Assembly: GCA_000226015.1 (NCBI GenBank)
Contig: JH154976.1
Location: forward strand, 3,426 to 35,906
DNA: 32,481 bases
From: Mnemiopsis leidyi
Taxonomy: Eukaryota; Ctenophora; Tentaculata; Lobata; Bolinopsidae
Direction: 5' to 3'
Positions 10,529 to 21,659 of this stretch are shown in pieces; positions within the stretch are counted from its first letter, which is position 1, and each line of letters opens with the position of its first letter. Both the position numbers and the translations under genes were made by a program. The notes beneath the pieces are model-generated. The model had not been told where the DNA came from and ran no database searches. It was given only the letters and a program-made list of their open reading frames with translations.

Positions 10529-11409
10529 TGCATTGTATTATAAAGTAATCGAGAGGTTAGAATTTACACTCTGACTTGAGTTCGAAGTAAATTGCTATCT
10601 TGGGAATTTGTGTTATAACATTCAGTTCTGTAACTAATCTTATTACGTTTTCAGATTATATATAGAGATTTAAATAGCGTGATTGTGGCCCTGTTTCTCG
10701 AAATGGTTAATCGTGCCCGATTTGTTCACTAACAAAGCGATCCGACGTGGTATGAATGATCGTGTGGGATTATAGAAAACGGCGCGGTATTCTTGGGAAT
10801 GTGTTGTAAATGTTTGACATGTGACAGCGTTTCTCGATATTCATTGGCCTGAGCTTCTCATTGTTCAAGTACTATCACACGTCAAAACAAAATTGTGAAA
10901 CTTTCCCACAAATGCCGTTCTCTATAAGTATTATTTATTTATATCATATCATAATTATTGAGGGAGAATTATGTTTGTAAGTTTAAAGCAGGAGTTTGTG
11001 AATGGGTCCTCTGCTTCAGATGTCCATAATCGATCTTTTATAAAACTAAAAGTCTACCACTAACATTACTTGAAACCAGTTGAATTAATATAGGAGTTGG
11101 TAGTTAGATCTGAAAAAAGTCTCATTAGCGTACGGCCACGGAGAAGGGGAAAAGGTAGAATGAGGGGAAGAAATAGAAGGGTCGCAGGAAACAAGGGTGT
11201 CTGATTAGACGGCCGGAGGGCGGGATCCCTGCCCGTTCTACTAAAACATTTATATAATCTTAAAATATTTTGTAATTGATTTATTCTAGAATTTAACAAC
11301 GTCATCTTAATCGTTCTAAGTCAGGTGTAATCTTTTTTCTGCCTGAAATATTTGCTCTTGATTGCCGTTATTGATTTAAATAATTTTGTAGAGATTTTAT
11401 TTTGTTACC

Positions 11410-11513
11410 GTTCCAAATTTTTGGGATTAAACTAAGCAGTTTTGATACAAAGTGCGGAGGTGTTCCAAATTTTTGGGAGTGTATTAAACAGTTTTGATAC
11501 CAAGTGCGGAGGT
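11410..11513. repeat. Tandem duplication, about 52-base unit
   Basis: Two copies of GTTCCAAATTTTTGGGA, then TTAAAC, CAGTTTTGATAC and AAGTGCGGAGGT lie back to back. The copies differ at a few positions. They lie upstream of the probable IWS1 promoter region. Confidence 0.8.
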
Positions 11514-12250
11514 CGACACTCGAAATGCTTTAATAAAGGGTTTACCCGATTTTGTATCACGTGATATTGTTTTTCCCAATTCTCATTGGTTGCTGTAAAA
11601 GTATTGACTTATCCATGCCCATTGCAAGAAGTCACTCGCTTCCACATGGACGAAATAGCAAATAGCAGCAACTGTTTGCTGAAAGACAGAGCAGGTGGGA
11701 CCAATAACTAAATTTATGTATATTGCCCACTGTTTTATATTATTATTTATCAAAAGACTAGTGCTGAAAAACTTGGACTCTTTCCTAAAAATTGGGGCTA
11801 CTAATATTGTCTATTGTGAACTTGTGCTCAAGTTATTACTCTGTTTTAGTGTTTTGATGTGATATAAATCTTCAATCTTCATTTTGTTTTTGTGTGTTAC
11901 GTTGTTTGTTGCCGTAGAGGGCCTCTTGTATTTCTATAATAATTTTTAATCAGTGTCTATATTGTGAAATTCATAGTTTTCGATTTTGTGTTAGAGAGTT
12001 TAGGGTCAGATGATAATAGTTTTGCTTAGTATATCTCAATTTGTTTCACTGGCGTTTCAACCCCTAATTTCATTGCCATATTGGATTTTGATAATAACAG
12101 TACAGAAATACCATTCAAATAACAGACCATTAGAATATAAACTGCACGATATAAGAAACATTTAAAAAATCACGTTTTAATAAGGAAACAAGGAGCAATG
12201 ACCTCTGAAGCAAATACCTTCAACAAATTCATTTTCATAAACTCAAAACA
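11514..12250 (+). promoter_or_regulatory. Probable upstream region of IWS1
   Basis: A CACGTG E-box lies within GTATCACGTGATA near 11557, and an inverted CCAAT box (CTCATTGGTTG) near 11583. About 60 bases further on, ATGGACGAAATAGCAAATAG at 11646 begins a short open stretch ending at a good donor, GCAG|GTGGGA, near 11694. That stretch may be a first exon. Joining it to the acceptor at 12353 would not keep the frame of the IWS1 start, so if used it is probably untranslated. This is inference from motifs only. Confidence 0.35.
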
Positions 12251-12350
12251 AACCCCCAACAAACTCTATTACATGAACCCTCAACAAACTCTACTGTATA
12301 AACCCTTAACAAACTCCATTATGTAAACCCTCAACAAACTCTATCATGTT
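12251..12350. repeat. 25-base minisatellite, four copies, just upstream of the IWS1 start
   Basis: The unit AACCCTCAACAAACTCTACTGTATA is repeated four times, with substitutions at a few positions. The last copy runs into ATGTTTAG, an acceptor-like sequence ending at 12353, and the IWS1 start codon follows at 12366. Confidence 0.85.
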
Positions 12351-12365
12351 TAGCCGACAATCAAT

Positions 12366-14971
12366 ATGGATAGTCCGGAAGAAGTATCCTCCCCTCTGCT
12401 ACACGCAAACACGCCAGACATCGAGCCTGAAGACGAACGTCCCACCACCCCCCAACTTAACCAGCCCCCTTCCTACTCAAACGGTAACCAATCCCCCGGT
12501 ATCAGTTACGAGCCCCCCTCTCCCATCAACCTTCCCACTTTTGATGACGAGGATGACTTCAATTCAGGTTTGTTCAGAACTAACCAATGGCTTTGATTCA
12601 AGCCTATCCTGGCTTCTCATTCGTCAGTACTCGGTCGTTGTTACATGATTTCAAAACAAATTTGTGGCACCTCCCAAAAATGAACTTGCCGGCAAGTGTT
12701 AATGATGCAGTTTCGTTCGGCTCTTTAAGCTTGTGGTGTAGTGGTATCTACCCGACTTTCCATGCTGGAGCCCCTTTAGTATAACTGGATAAGCTTGGAT
12801 AAGCTTGGGTACAGGCGTAACGAATACAATATAAAAAGTGTTCCATAGCCTTGGTCCCCTTACTGCGAATGAAATTTCATACAGTGTCTGGTTTCTCAAG
12901 GCACTGACCATGACCATGACACCCTGGAATTGCCCTTGGGCAATGGTGGATAACTAACACAATACACGTCGGAATTTTTCATATTACGGTCGTGGTCAAA
13001 ATGGACATTTTATGCTAAAATTTCATATTTAATTTTGAGTTTCTATTTTGACCATGTTAAGCTTTTCAAATTTAGCTTGGCAGTTTGCACCTTTTTGGCA
13101 TACAATAGGTTATTTTTTAAATATATTTTTGATAACATCGTTATTTCAAACATGCTATTTAATATTCTCATTAACATCTCGCTCCAATGACTAAATTTAC
13201 CCGTTAACATTTGATCCGAAAATCCAAAATAAATGAAAAAACACCGAAATCGTTACTAGATTGGCATGACATTGTTTTTTGTGTGAGTGCGCTCTAATAA
13301 TTGTCTCACGCAACAAAACAGGCGATAAAGATGAGGACGATAAGCCAGGACCGAGCAGCACGCCACATCCGGAGAAAACTCCCGCCAAAGAGACGGACTT
13401 CTACGATCTACCTGACGGACTGAGTGACAATGAGGAACAAGCACAGGGACAAGTCCAGCGATCAGGTCAGAGTAAAGGAATTTTTATTTCATGGTGACAG
13501 CTTAGTAAGAAGTCACGACGACATCTTACCAATTAATCAATGACAATCTGTTATGATGGCGGTGCTGTTGGGAGATCTAAAGTCAAAAATATCCTGCAGG
13601 ACTGATCAACGATATTTTTGGTGACTCGGATGACGAAGAGGAAAAGAGAGAAGATGACAGGGAGGAAAAAGTTGTCGAAGAATCTGCTCCACCACCAGGT
13701 AGAGCAATATTATTAATTTATCGTCTTTTTAAAACTGCTTGATTTATATCATGTCATCAGAAATATTTGGTACGCCCAAATCCAGCAATCGTAGGTTTGA
13801 TTTTTTGAGTACACTCGGGGAAGCACCACTTGTACCATCGATAAACATGCCAAGATGTTCTAAAGATGTCTCTCAGCACTTTTAACGCGTTGATATTTGA
13901 GTGCCAGAACTAAATGGCTCGAGACTTGTATGTCAACTTTATTATAAAAATCCTTAATATTACTCCTATTATAGTCCAAGTCATGTGAAGTTTTCAGAAG
14001 TTTGGTAAACTAATCAATTTCAGCTGAAGAAGAGGAGAAAAATAAGAAAGATGACGATGATGTCGACACTGACGAAGAGCTGGAAATGCTAAACAGAAAC
14101 GACAACCTGTTTGTCAGCGACTTCGATCTGATGATGGAGAAGAAGAAGGCGGAGAGAAAGCGTTCCATGTCTCGACGTAAGAAGGAAGTAACTGATATCA
14201 TCAACTCTTCAGACGACCGAATAATGTACATGATATCGCAAATGAAGGAGGCGGCAGACGAAGATCGGAGATTGAACCAAGCAGGGCAAGCTGCGGTTAA
14301 CAAGCTTGGTCTTCTCAAACTAGTTATCAAGCAGCTCAACAAGCATGATCTCCAGAACGCCTTCATAGACTGCGGTATACTGGGGGTGTTAGCTGAGTGG
14401 CTATCTCCACTTCCTGATAACAGTCTCCCTCACATCACCATCAGGACGGAAATTCTCAAGATTCTCCAGATCTACCCCCAGATAAACACGGATATTGTTG
14501 AAGCAGAGCAAGCTGGGGCGGGTCGTTATGGGGCTGTACAAGAACACCAAGGAACGGTTCAGCAATCGGGAGATGGCCAGAAAACTCATCCACCAGTGGG
14601 CCAGGCCGATATTTGGACTGAACGACGACTACAGTGCCATGTCTCGTGAAGAGCGTGTAGATGCAGACTTGCGTCACATGGTCAAATCAAGGAAGAGAAG
14701 GAGGAAGACAGAGGAAGATGTCAAGCCGGAGGGGGAGAAACCGGGCGACAAGAATTTCATCATGAGGGCCAGGGTACCCGTTCCGTCAAACACAGACTAT
14801 GTAATTCGTCCCAGGTCAAAAATAGACAACGACGTGGTCAAGAGACCCAAAAAGCTGGCTCCAAAACTGGAGAAGCTGAATCAGAAGTTAGCGAACAAAA
14901 AGAAACTGACGAATCCCAACAGTTTGAGATCTTCTTCAGTTTGCCTAACGGGAAACAAGATGCCGCTCTAG
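12366..14971 (+). CDS. IWS1: Transcription elongation factor IWS1 (Spt6-interacting), with a one-base frameshift
   Basis: Four exons: 12366-12567, 13322-13465, 13600-13698 and 14024-14971, about 463 codons in all. IWS1 is a nuclear protein that binds Spt6 and elongating RNA polymerase II. The N-terminal half is acidic and disordered, with short motifs FYDLPDGLSDNEE and LINDIFGDSDDEEE like those family members use to contact partner domains. LMMEKKKAERKRSMSRRKK begins the conserved TFIIS-N-like helical domain (from about residue 170), which continues through KLGLLKLVIKQLNKHDLQ and AEWLSPLPD. The C terminus has WARPIFGLNDDYSAMSREER, RARVPVPSNTDYV and the family-typical ending GNKMPL. Within the last exon the reading frame changes by one base near 14497: GAT ATT, an extra G, then TTG AAG. 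Family similarity continues on both sides. This is either an assembly or sequencing error or a real disabling mutation. A polyadenylation signal follows at 15017. Confidence 0.92.
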
Positions 14972-15016
14972 TTTCTCTGGGAAATCAGTGTATTGGGATG
15001 AGTTTCACTAAGACAG

Positions 15017-15022
15017 AATAAA
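15017..15022 (+). terminator. Polyadenylation signal of IWS1
   Basis: An AATAAA hexamer lies 46 bases after the IWS1 stop codon, the expected position for a short 3' untranslated region. Confidence 0.6.
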
Positions 15023-15894
15023 AGCAGATTGTGCACCAACTTGACATTTGGTTGAGGAACTGTGTATTGCTGGGGCCTGGGTTATTCCATAAAATGATAA
15101 TTATATTATGATGGCTGGGTTTGATTTAGGAATCTGCACATTACACAAAATAACCGAAATGAACGTCATTTGATAAGTTGTATTGTCGTACTAACACTTT
15201 TGTATGATAAAATAAGGTTGTTTGCTCTAGCTGACCGCATAGAGCACCATCCAATTTTACACCTCAAACTTTTACTCTTTACCATGTACCCTAATTTTGG
15301 AATCTTGTCCCTAAGTTGGTTTGAGGTTTCACATAAAACTCAACTTGACAGTTGCTGTGGTTTTAAACAGTTTTGGCCTCAATACACGTCTACATAATAT
15401 TGGAGTAGTATTGTACACAAGTTTAGGTACGCTTACTGCTGACACGTCATCTATGATTTGAACTGATATTACTGATTCTACTGCAGTGTTTAAAGAATTA
15501 AGATATAGGAAAAAAGATCTGTTGAAGATAAACATAACCCGGGACAGTTTTTTGACATTTCAGTCTCGGTTATAAATTTGTTTAAAATTCATTACAAGAC
15601 CGATTTTTGAAGAGTATAAAAACAGAGCTGTTTCTGTACTGTTTTAATGTTAAAAAAAGATCAAAGTTCTGGCTGATTGTGTTTTACTTTTATGATTGAA
15701 GTACCCAATCTTTAGCGTACACATTTTGGTATAGGCTTGCTCATACTCAACAATTTTAAGCATCTGTGTAGTTCACAAACTTTAGATTAAAGATATTCAC
15801 CAACAATAAAGCTATTCGCCAACAATAATCAATTGTTGTCTTTCTATCCATAGAAAGAATCTCCGAAAAAATAACAATCAGAAATACCAGGAGG
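15023..15894. other. Spacer between IWS1 and MRPL4
   Basis: I see no gene. Near 15787-15830 a roughly 20-base segment (ATTCACCAACAATAAAGCT) is repeated in tandem with one change, just before the start of the ribosomal-protein gene. The rest is AT-rich with only short meaningless open frames. Confidence 0.45.
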
Positions 15895-18302
15895 ATGTTA
15901 TGTAAACGAAGTAGATTATTATGTCGTTCTGTGGATCAGTTCACCAAGAGAAGCTTCCAGACGTTAACCCACGAGCCTAGCAGGGTGCCAACAAAGACTA
16001 GTTTTGGCAATGTGCCAGTTTCTGCCAGGTCACATATCAGCTCAGTAAGAAGCAGGAAGATGGGGAGCCGTTATGCTCAAGGTTGTATGAGGCGTCTAAG
16101 TTCTGATGAGGGCATTGCTGCTCCCTTTGAGGAGAATGAATATGAGGAGAGGTTCGTTTTGCTCTAAAGTTATCATTAACTCTCATAGAACTTTTTACAT
16201 GCCTCAAGTTTTGTAGAATTTCACAACACCTATTTTATTATTTTATCATAATCACATAATACCAACATGCTTTTCAAATAAAGTCAGAAGCACTTCGGCC
16301 TGATATTCCTGCACTGAGTATTGAGTTCACTGATACTTCACACAGGGAGCACGTGTTACTAGAAGTATGTGAGAGCTGGGTACACGACCTAGCTGGAACA
16401 AAGCAGAACCTCGTCTCTCTCAACCCAGGTCTGTTTGGACTGCCACCTCGACCCCAGCTTCTAGCTCCTGTAATCCTCAGACAACTCAAGTTGAAACTTC
16501 AGGACGAGCCTTACGGTTCTGAGGAGAACAACTTTGTGAGTGGGAAGTTTTACTTCAGCTTGAAAATAGACCAATTATAAGATATCGCAAGTCTAAACTA
16601 GTTGTTCAATAATTATTGGCACAGCTCAGGACTTGAGCAGTGGGTATCGTCTCTTGAAACTCCCGATCAATGTTTCAATCTCTACAGATAAACTTTGAGC
16701 GGTTATCAGACAGATTGTACGTGGACAGACCATATCTTAAACCCTGGATTAAACAAGGGATATCCTGGAGTCCCTCCATCCACACCGCCCCTACCAACTT
16801 TCAGTACGGCTCCACCTCTCACATGCCAATACCTCACTACCAAGGTAAGTTATTGCAGCGGAGCGTTTTTTGGCGTCAAATCTCATCCTGATATGACATA
16901 TAACTGCTTAATATCACTTTCGTAAGTATCGGCTGTGCTTTCTTGACATATTTTGATCGGCTTTGTTAAGCTTACAGAGCAGATTGTGCTCTTATTTTGC
17001 TTTTTCTTTTGCCTTAGATTCTTATCAAATATAATGAGACCTTTTCATGTTAGGGACGGTACCTAAAAAGTTGCGGGATATAGGGCTAAGAACCCTACTG
17101 TCAATGAAGTATAGATATGACAAGCTACACATCGTCGAAGATTTATCTTCTGACAGGTTTGTAGAAGCTAAAACTCATGAATATATCATGTTTTTGAAAT
17201 TAAACTTGATTGATGAAATAAAGGGAAATTAAACTTCTCTTTATGCCTTGCCTCCGGGTAAAATCTCAAAACTTTATCCCCAGCTCAAGTTAAAAAAAAT
17301 AATTTCAGTTATATAGAACCGACGCAATTCAGAGAAATGTTGGATAACATGGGTCTCTCAACCGTCTTTATGATAACAGGTCAGTATTCAACTCCAGTAG
17401 TGGCCTTAAGTTTAAAGATTCACTAGTAATGGACACTTTTTTTATCAGTTAAAATATCTTGATTCCTGTCAAAGCTGTTATATGACCCATAACTGTCCGT
17501 AGGCAATAAATTTTAATTGGCCTAATATTCAAGAATTCAAGAAGCGATGTACTATAAACTACCCGATTTCAGGTCGTCATATTACTCCTCACTTTAAATC
17601 TTCATCCTGGAAAAGAAAAGAACCGTTTCCGGCTAAAAACCCCGGCTCTCAGCGCCTCTGGAAAACTGCTTGCAATACAACCGGTACGGACAACATTTCT
17701 AGATTTTAACAATTTTCAATACTATTGAATCAATAGGTATCGTAAACCGTAACCATGATTAAATCATTAAATTACAATGTTAATTCGAATCACGTGCTCT
17801 CTAGATCTTTGCAGCATCAAAGTTTTGAAAAAATAGAGGGGATCTAGTATAATTGTTGCCCAGGTTGTGAAATGAGAGAGGTAGAAGGACTGGACGTCTG
17901 GTCGAGTCTGCTCTACGACACACTCGTCCTGGACCTGTCAGGTAACAGAAACTCTCTCTCTCTCAGTATAGTTCTTGTCAGTGTGGTCGTTAAAGTAGCT
18001 AATATTAGCTTTCATTTCGATCAGTAGCCCTGTCAAAATGTCTCCCGCTAAACGCATATTGTAGCGTAAGTTGACACGTGTCAGGTTGCAGATAATATCT
18101 AGATATATAAATATAAATCTTTAAATAAATTCCCCAAATTCCAGCTCTAGAAAGGCTAGACGAGATGATCGGGACAGAAAAGTTGGAAACAGCTAACATC
18201 AGTTTGAGGAATGCTCTGAAGAAGGTTGAGGTGGGAAGTAACCTGGGGCCGAGTAGAGATCGACACAAAGTTGTCAGGGTTGTTAATCTTGACAACTTGT
18301 GA
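15895..18302 (+). CDS. MRPL4: Mitochondrial large-subunit ribosomal protein uL4m, highly divergent
   Basis: Eight exons: 15895-16155, 16284-16535, 16688-16844, 17054-17156, 17309-17379, 17573-17683, 17864-17941 and 18145-18302, about 396 residues. The L4 fold shows in VPKKLRDIGLRTLLSMKYRY, then KLHIVEDLSSD, the FREMLDNMGLSTVFMITG strand-helix, and EVEGLDVWSSLLYDTLVLDL with SALERLDEMIG, in the order of bacterial and mitochondrial L4. The N terminus MLCKRSRLLCRSVDQF is Arg-rich without early acids, as in a mitochondrial presequence. The protein should sit in the large subunit near the exit tunnel. The usual Gly/Arg/Lys-rich loop is replaced by YLKPWIKQGISWSPS and following Ser/Thr-rich residues; only a KPWxxQG-like trace remains. 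Exon 1 must use a weak donor (GTTTTG at 16156) to keep phase. The stop at 18300 overlaps a good donor (GTGAGT), so the gene could splice on to 18848 with a different last few residues. Confidence 0.72.
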
Positions 18303-18894
18303 GTAATTTTCTATGATTTTCTAGAGATTTTCTATGATATTTTTGACTGATATTTGGATCTTGGGACTCTGGATGGGATGGAATTAATCTTTCTAAACTT
18401 TTCGAGCTGAGTTTTTTATTAGTAGTTTCACCCGGGGCCAAAATTATGTGAGACGTATCATTTGATGTCTTTTAGGCTTGAGATCTGTAACTCTGTAATT
18501 TATTTTCAAGATAACTGTTACATGTTAGGTAATAATGCTGTGTCATTATTTTAATATAAGATCGGTGGCGACCACCCCAGAAAAGACACCTAGAATTTAA
18601 AAAAAAAAGTTGCCACTCCATGACAACATGAAATGTGGTATACGTCCCCCCGACGACCCTTTTTTCAAAACGAGTTTGAGCCCAAACGGTAAGAGATTGA
18701 GGGAAAAGGAGGTAGATAAAACGGGCTGAGAAAATGAGGAAAAAAGTAAGATGAAATAGGCAGCAAGCTTGTAATAAAGTTAACCTTATTGCAAGTTGAA
18801 AGAGTCCAGAGGTAGCTAGTATTGACATATTTTAACAATTTTCTTAGGAATGGCTACCAGTGAAAGTTGAGAAAAGATATTCCTGGTGCATATC
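18303..18894. other. MRPL4-galectin spacer and galectin leader
   Basis: This holds the presumed MRPL4 3' end and galectin leader. An acceptor-like TTTTCTTAG ends at 18847 or 18848, followed by a five-codon upstream frame starting ATGGCTACC and ending TGA at about 18870, before the galectin ATG. The acceptor could serve a leader intron, a trans-spliced leader, or an alternative last exon of MRPL4. Confidence 0.4.
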
Positions 18895-20112
18895 ATGTCC
18901 CAACCTCTTTCTTACTTTACCACAGTCGAGGAAATTGAGGCCACCTCTGATGACGTCTTGAGGGAAGGGTTTGGATTCCTATCACCAGACACTGTTGTGA
19001 ATTACGTCATGGAACTAAGACAAAAACTCAGAGTTACTGAGGAATCTAAAGCGGCTGCTGAAACTGAGATAGTGCGACTGAGAGGGCTGCTCAAAGAGAA
19101 GGAGACCTCTACAGCTGCTGCAGCTTTTCCAAATTTGACTTTTACTGGATATAGCCAAGAACCAGGATCTTCTAAACAGATATCTACAAGCCTCGAGAGC
19201 GAAAAAATAAACAACCTTCATTCTGTTAAGTTGTTGCCAGGATTTGAAATACATGCTGCCTTTTTGTTTAAGAAAGGAACCGAAAAGTTTAATCTTAATC
19301 TGATGTCACAGAAAGACACTCATAATTTCTACACCTTTCATCTTGATTTCCGATTATATCCAATGGGAAACGTCATTGTGATGAACACGAACCCTGCAAA
19401 AAGTTGGGAACAAGAAGTTCGAGCTGTTCAATTACCCCAATTTATCGACAGTAAAATTTACAATGTAACTATACAATGTGAGGATAGGCAATTCAGAATT
19501 AAAATAAACGATAATTACCTGGAAAGTTCATTTCCTTATCGTTATCCTTTACAAGATGTCGCTGTGATTAAGTTAAATCATGGTAGTTTGGGAAACAGGT
19601 GGGTTAGTCTTAACTGGAAGCCGACAGAATCGCAACACAACCCTCCCAACATAGTTGACACAAAATGTAGGAAAGAAGTAGCTTCCTGCCAACTTCCACC
19701 TATAAGCAACATTACAAACTTGGACAGGACACTTCAACCTGGGATGAAGATTTCTGCTAGAGCTTTCTTCAGGAAAGGAACAAAGAAATTCACAATCAAC
19801 CTGTTGAAAGAAGGTGGATTCAACTTATTTCACCTGGACTTCCGCCCCTACCCACACGGAAATGTGATTGTGATGAACACGAACCCCTCCTCCAGCTGGG
19901 AAAAGGAGATCCGGGCTGACCTACCCCCTCTTTCTGACGGTCAGATGATTGATGTTGTGATAGAGTGTGATAAGGACAATTTTAAAGTTAAAGTAAACGG
20001 GAACTATATCGGGAATGTGTTTCAGTATCGGTATTCTTTAGAAGATGTGAAAATGATAAATGTAATTCATGGTAGTTGTGGAAACAAGTGGATAGCTCTT
20101 AATTATAATTAA
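18895..20112 (+). CDS. Tandem-repeat galectin with an N-terminal coiled coil
   Basis: A single uninterrupted frame of 405 residues, without introns although its neighbours have many. Galectins bind beta-galactosides and are usually secreted without a signal peptide; none is visible here. Residues 33-70 form a probable coiled coil (VMELRQKLRVTEE, EIVRLRGLLKEKE). Two carbohydrate-recognition domains follow, about 105-240 and 265-405. The sugar-contact residues are present: H149, R153, N164, W171, E174 and R176 in the first; H313, R317, N328, W335, E338 and R340 in the second. In both domains the canonical HxNxR is HLDFR, so the asparagine is replaced by aspartate (D151 and D315). The two domains are very similar, which points to a fairly recent internal duplication. 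The ATG at 18895 is the first in-frame ATG; upstream in-frame codons are GTG, CAT and ATC. A coiled-coil stalk would let the protein oligomerise. Confidence 0.92.
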   Translation: MSQPLSYFTTVEEIEATSDDVLREGFGFLSPDTVVNYVMELRQKLRVTEESKAAAETEIVRLRGLLKEKETSTAAAAFPNLTFTGYSQEPGSSKQISTSLESEKINNLHSVKLLPGFEIHAAFLFKKGTEKFNLNLMSQKDTHNFYTFHLDFRLYPMGNVIVMNTNPAKSWEQEVRAVQLPQFIDSKIYNVTIQCEDRQFRIKINDNYLESSFPYRYPLQDVAVIKLNHGSLGNRWVSLNWKPTESQHNPPNIVDTKCRKEVASCQLPPISNITNLDRTLQPGMKISARAFFRKGTKKFTINLLKEGGFNLFHLDFRPYPHGNVIVMNTNPSSSWEKEIRADLPPLSDGQMIDVVIECDKDNFKVKVNGNYIGNVFQYRYSLEDVKMINVIHGSCGNKWIALNYN

Positions 20113-21659
20113 CCTGTGTACGAAAGGTCGCATCTACCTACGCAATTTCAACCTTGTGGACACAATTTTTTGACATCAAGCAAGTCTTTGATTAAGGTAG
20201 ATAAATATTAGGGTTACCCCTGGAACTAACTGTCATTATACTCCATTAAACAGTTAAGAGTATTCATTTTTCTGTTAAAAGAAACGGCAGAAGCAAAAAT
20301 TTTAACATTTAAAATTAGGTTGTTGTGATGAAACTAGGTGGAATATCGTGGCGATATGCGACCTCCGCCTTTCCAAGAGGAGTGTGTTAATAGCATTTGC
20401 CTAAATCGCAACATATTTTGGTTAACTCACCTGGATGACCAGGGAGACGGAGATTAAGGGGGAAACGTAATAATTTAGGTAGTAGATTTGACTGTACAGG
20501 AAGTTAAAGAACACAAATGGGGATCTAAAATCATCCTGGTGCCCCTTAAGTACAACTGTAAAAACTACTGGTGTAACAAATATACATAATACACCAATAC
20601 AGGTGTAACAGATATCATTAAAATGCACACATATGGATATGATTCAAATGCACACATTTTGGGAGAGAATAAGGAAATTCTTGTTTTTTATCAAATGATC
20701 ATAGTTTGTTATTTTTATGATTAGTTTCGCTTAAAGTTTAGTTGGATGTATTTTTTAGAAGTTTTTCGGAATTTTTTAGAATTAGAATCAAATTTGTACT
20801 TAACAACTCAAGAAAATTTAATCAAACTGCTACACTCTTACAGTCGTGCACTCTTGCAGTCTTATGTAACTTAAATTGTCTGGAAACTTAAACTATATAT
20901 TGTTATTAATACTATCTTGAATTTTAGAATTGACAAATCCGTGAAAAGGGAATCGAGACTTGTGCTCAGATTCTTTTTTGTTCTGAGAACGGGTTATAAA
21001 TTTTCCGACTGTAAGAGTAACAAATAAGATAAGTGAGATACTCAGATTAGTATATATATATAATACAATAAAGAATGGTATCAAGGTTAAAGATATATTA
21101 TATATATCTTAAACTTTGATTCCGTTCTATGTTATTAATCATTATGTAATCGTTGTGTTATTTTACATTATTTGATAAACTCAATTTAGAAGCCAGTTAT
21201 AGTGTTGGCCCAATGGGCTTTTAATATATCAATGGATCAATCAATATAAATGTGTGCGGGGCAGCTGAGATTGATCCTTTAACCGTTCTTTTGACCACTT
21301 TCTGTTTTTAGATTTTTAGATGCACATTTTGAAATTTATTCTGTTAGATTTGGTTTTCTAATTTTAAGATGACTTTAAAAACAACTTTTTCGTATCACAT
21401 GGCTCAAACCCTTGGATTTTAATTCATTGTATTGTAATCCAAGGGTTTAAGTTGGCTTTCTTGCGAAAGTGATTTATACTCATCTACTTACAGTTGTAGA
21501 TCTTGAACAAACTACTATTTCTAGCTGGGAGCCCTGAACAATGATAACCTTCACGATACTGCTATCTTCACATTTAAATTTGAAAATCAAGTATCTGTTT
21601 TTCTTGTAGCTATGTGACCAGCAAGATCTTTAATTAACTCTATCCTTTGTCTAGCAGCC
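20113..21659. other. Intergenic region between galectin and CPSF4
   Basis: I see no gene. A possible ATTAAA polyadenylation signal for the galectin lies at 20245-20250. Positions 21045-21110 are almost pure A/T with TATATA runs. A strong hairpin is listed separately. The right end must contain the CPSF4 promoter, but no clear core element is visible. Confidence 0.4.
21406..21448. repeat. Perfect 13-base inverted repeat
   Basis: AAACCCTTGGATT (21406-21418) and AATCCAAGGGTTT (21436-21448) can pair perfectly around a 17-base loop. It lies about 210 bases upstream of the CPSF4 start codon. It could be a hairpin in the leader or the remnant of a small inverted-repeat element. Confidence 0.75.

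Larger units (their letters stand above)
9851..11409. other. Intergenic region downstream of MBOAT7
   Basis: I find no gene. The left part should be the MBOAT7 3' untranslated region. A GC-rich island at about 11130-11235, with a purine-rich GAGAAGGGGAAAAGG run, supports a 79-codon minus-strand open frame that resembles no family I know. Positions 10690-10830 have mixed composition and contain no recognisable RNA gene. Confidence 0.4.

Noticed and set aside
11066..11305. 79-codon minus-strand frame in a GC-rich island
   Set aside because: The translation is proline/leucine-rich low complexity from a purine-rich tract, with no recognisable motif.
14010..14366. 118-codon minus-strand frame
   Set aside because: It is the antisense of the acidic and lysine-rich IWS1 exon and gives a serine-rich translation, a typical shadow.
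14497..14506. Ten-base GT...AG stretch that would restore the IWS1 frame if removed as an intron
   Set aside because: No animal splices ten-base introns, and removal would delete conserved residues (LKQ). A one-base indel explains the frame change better.
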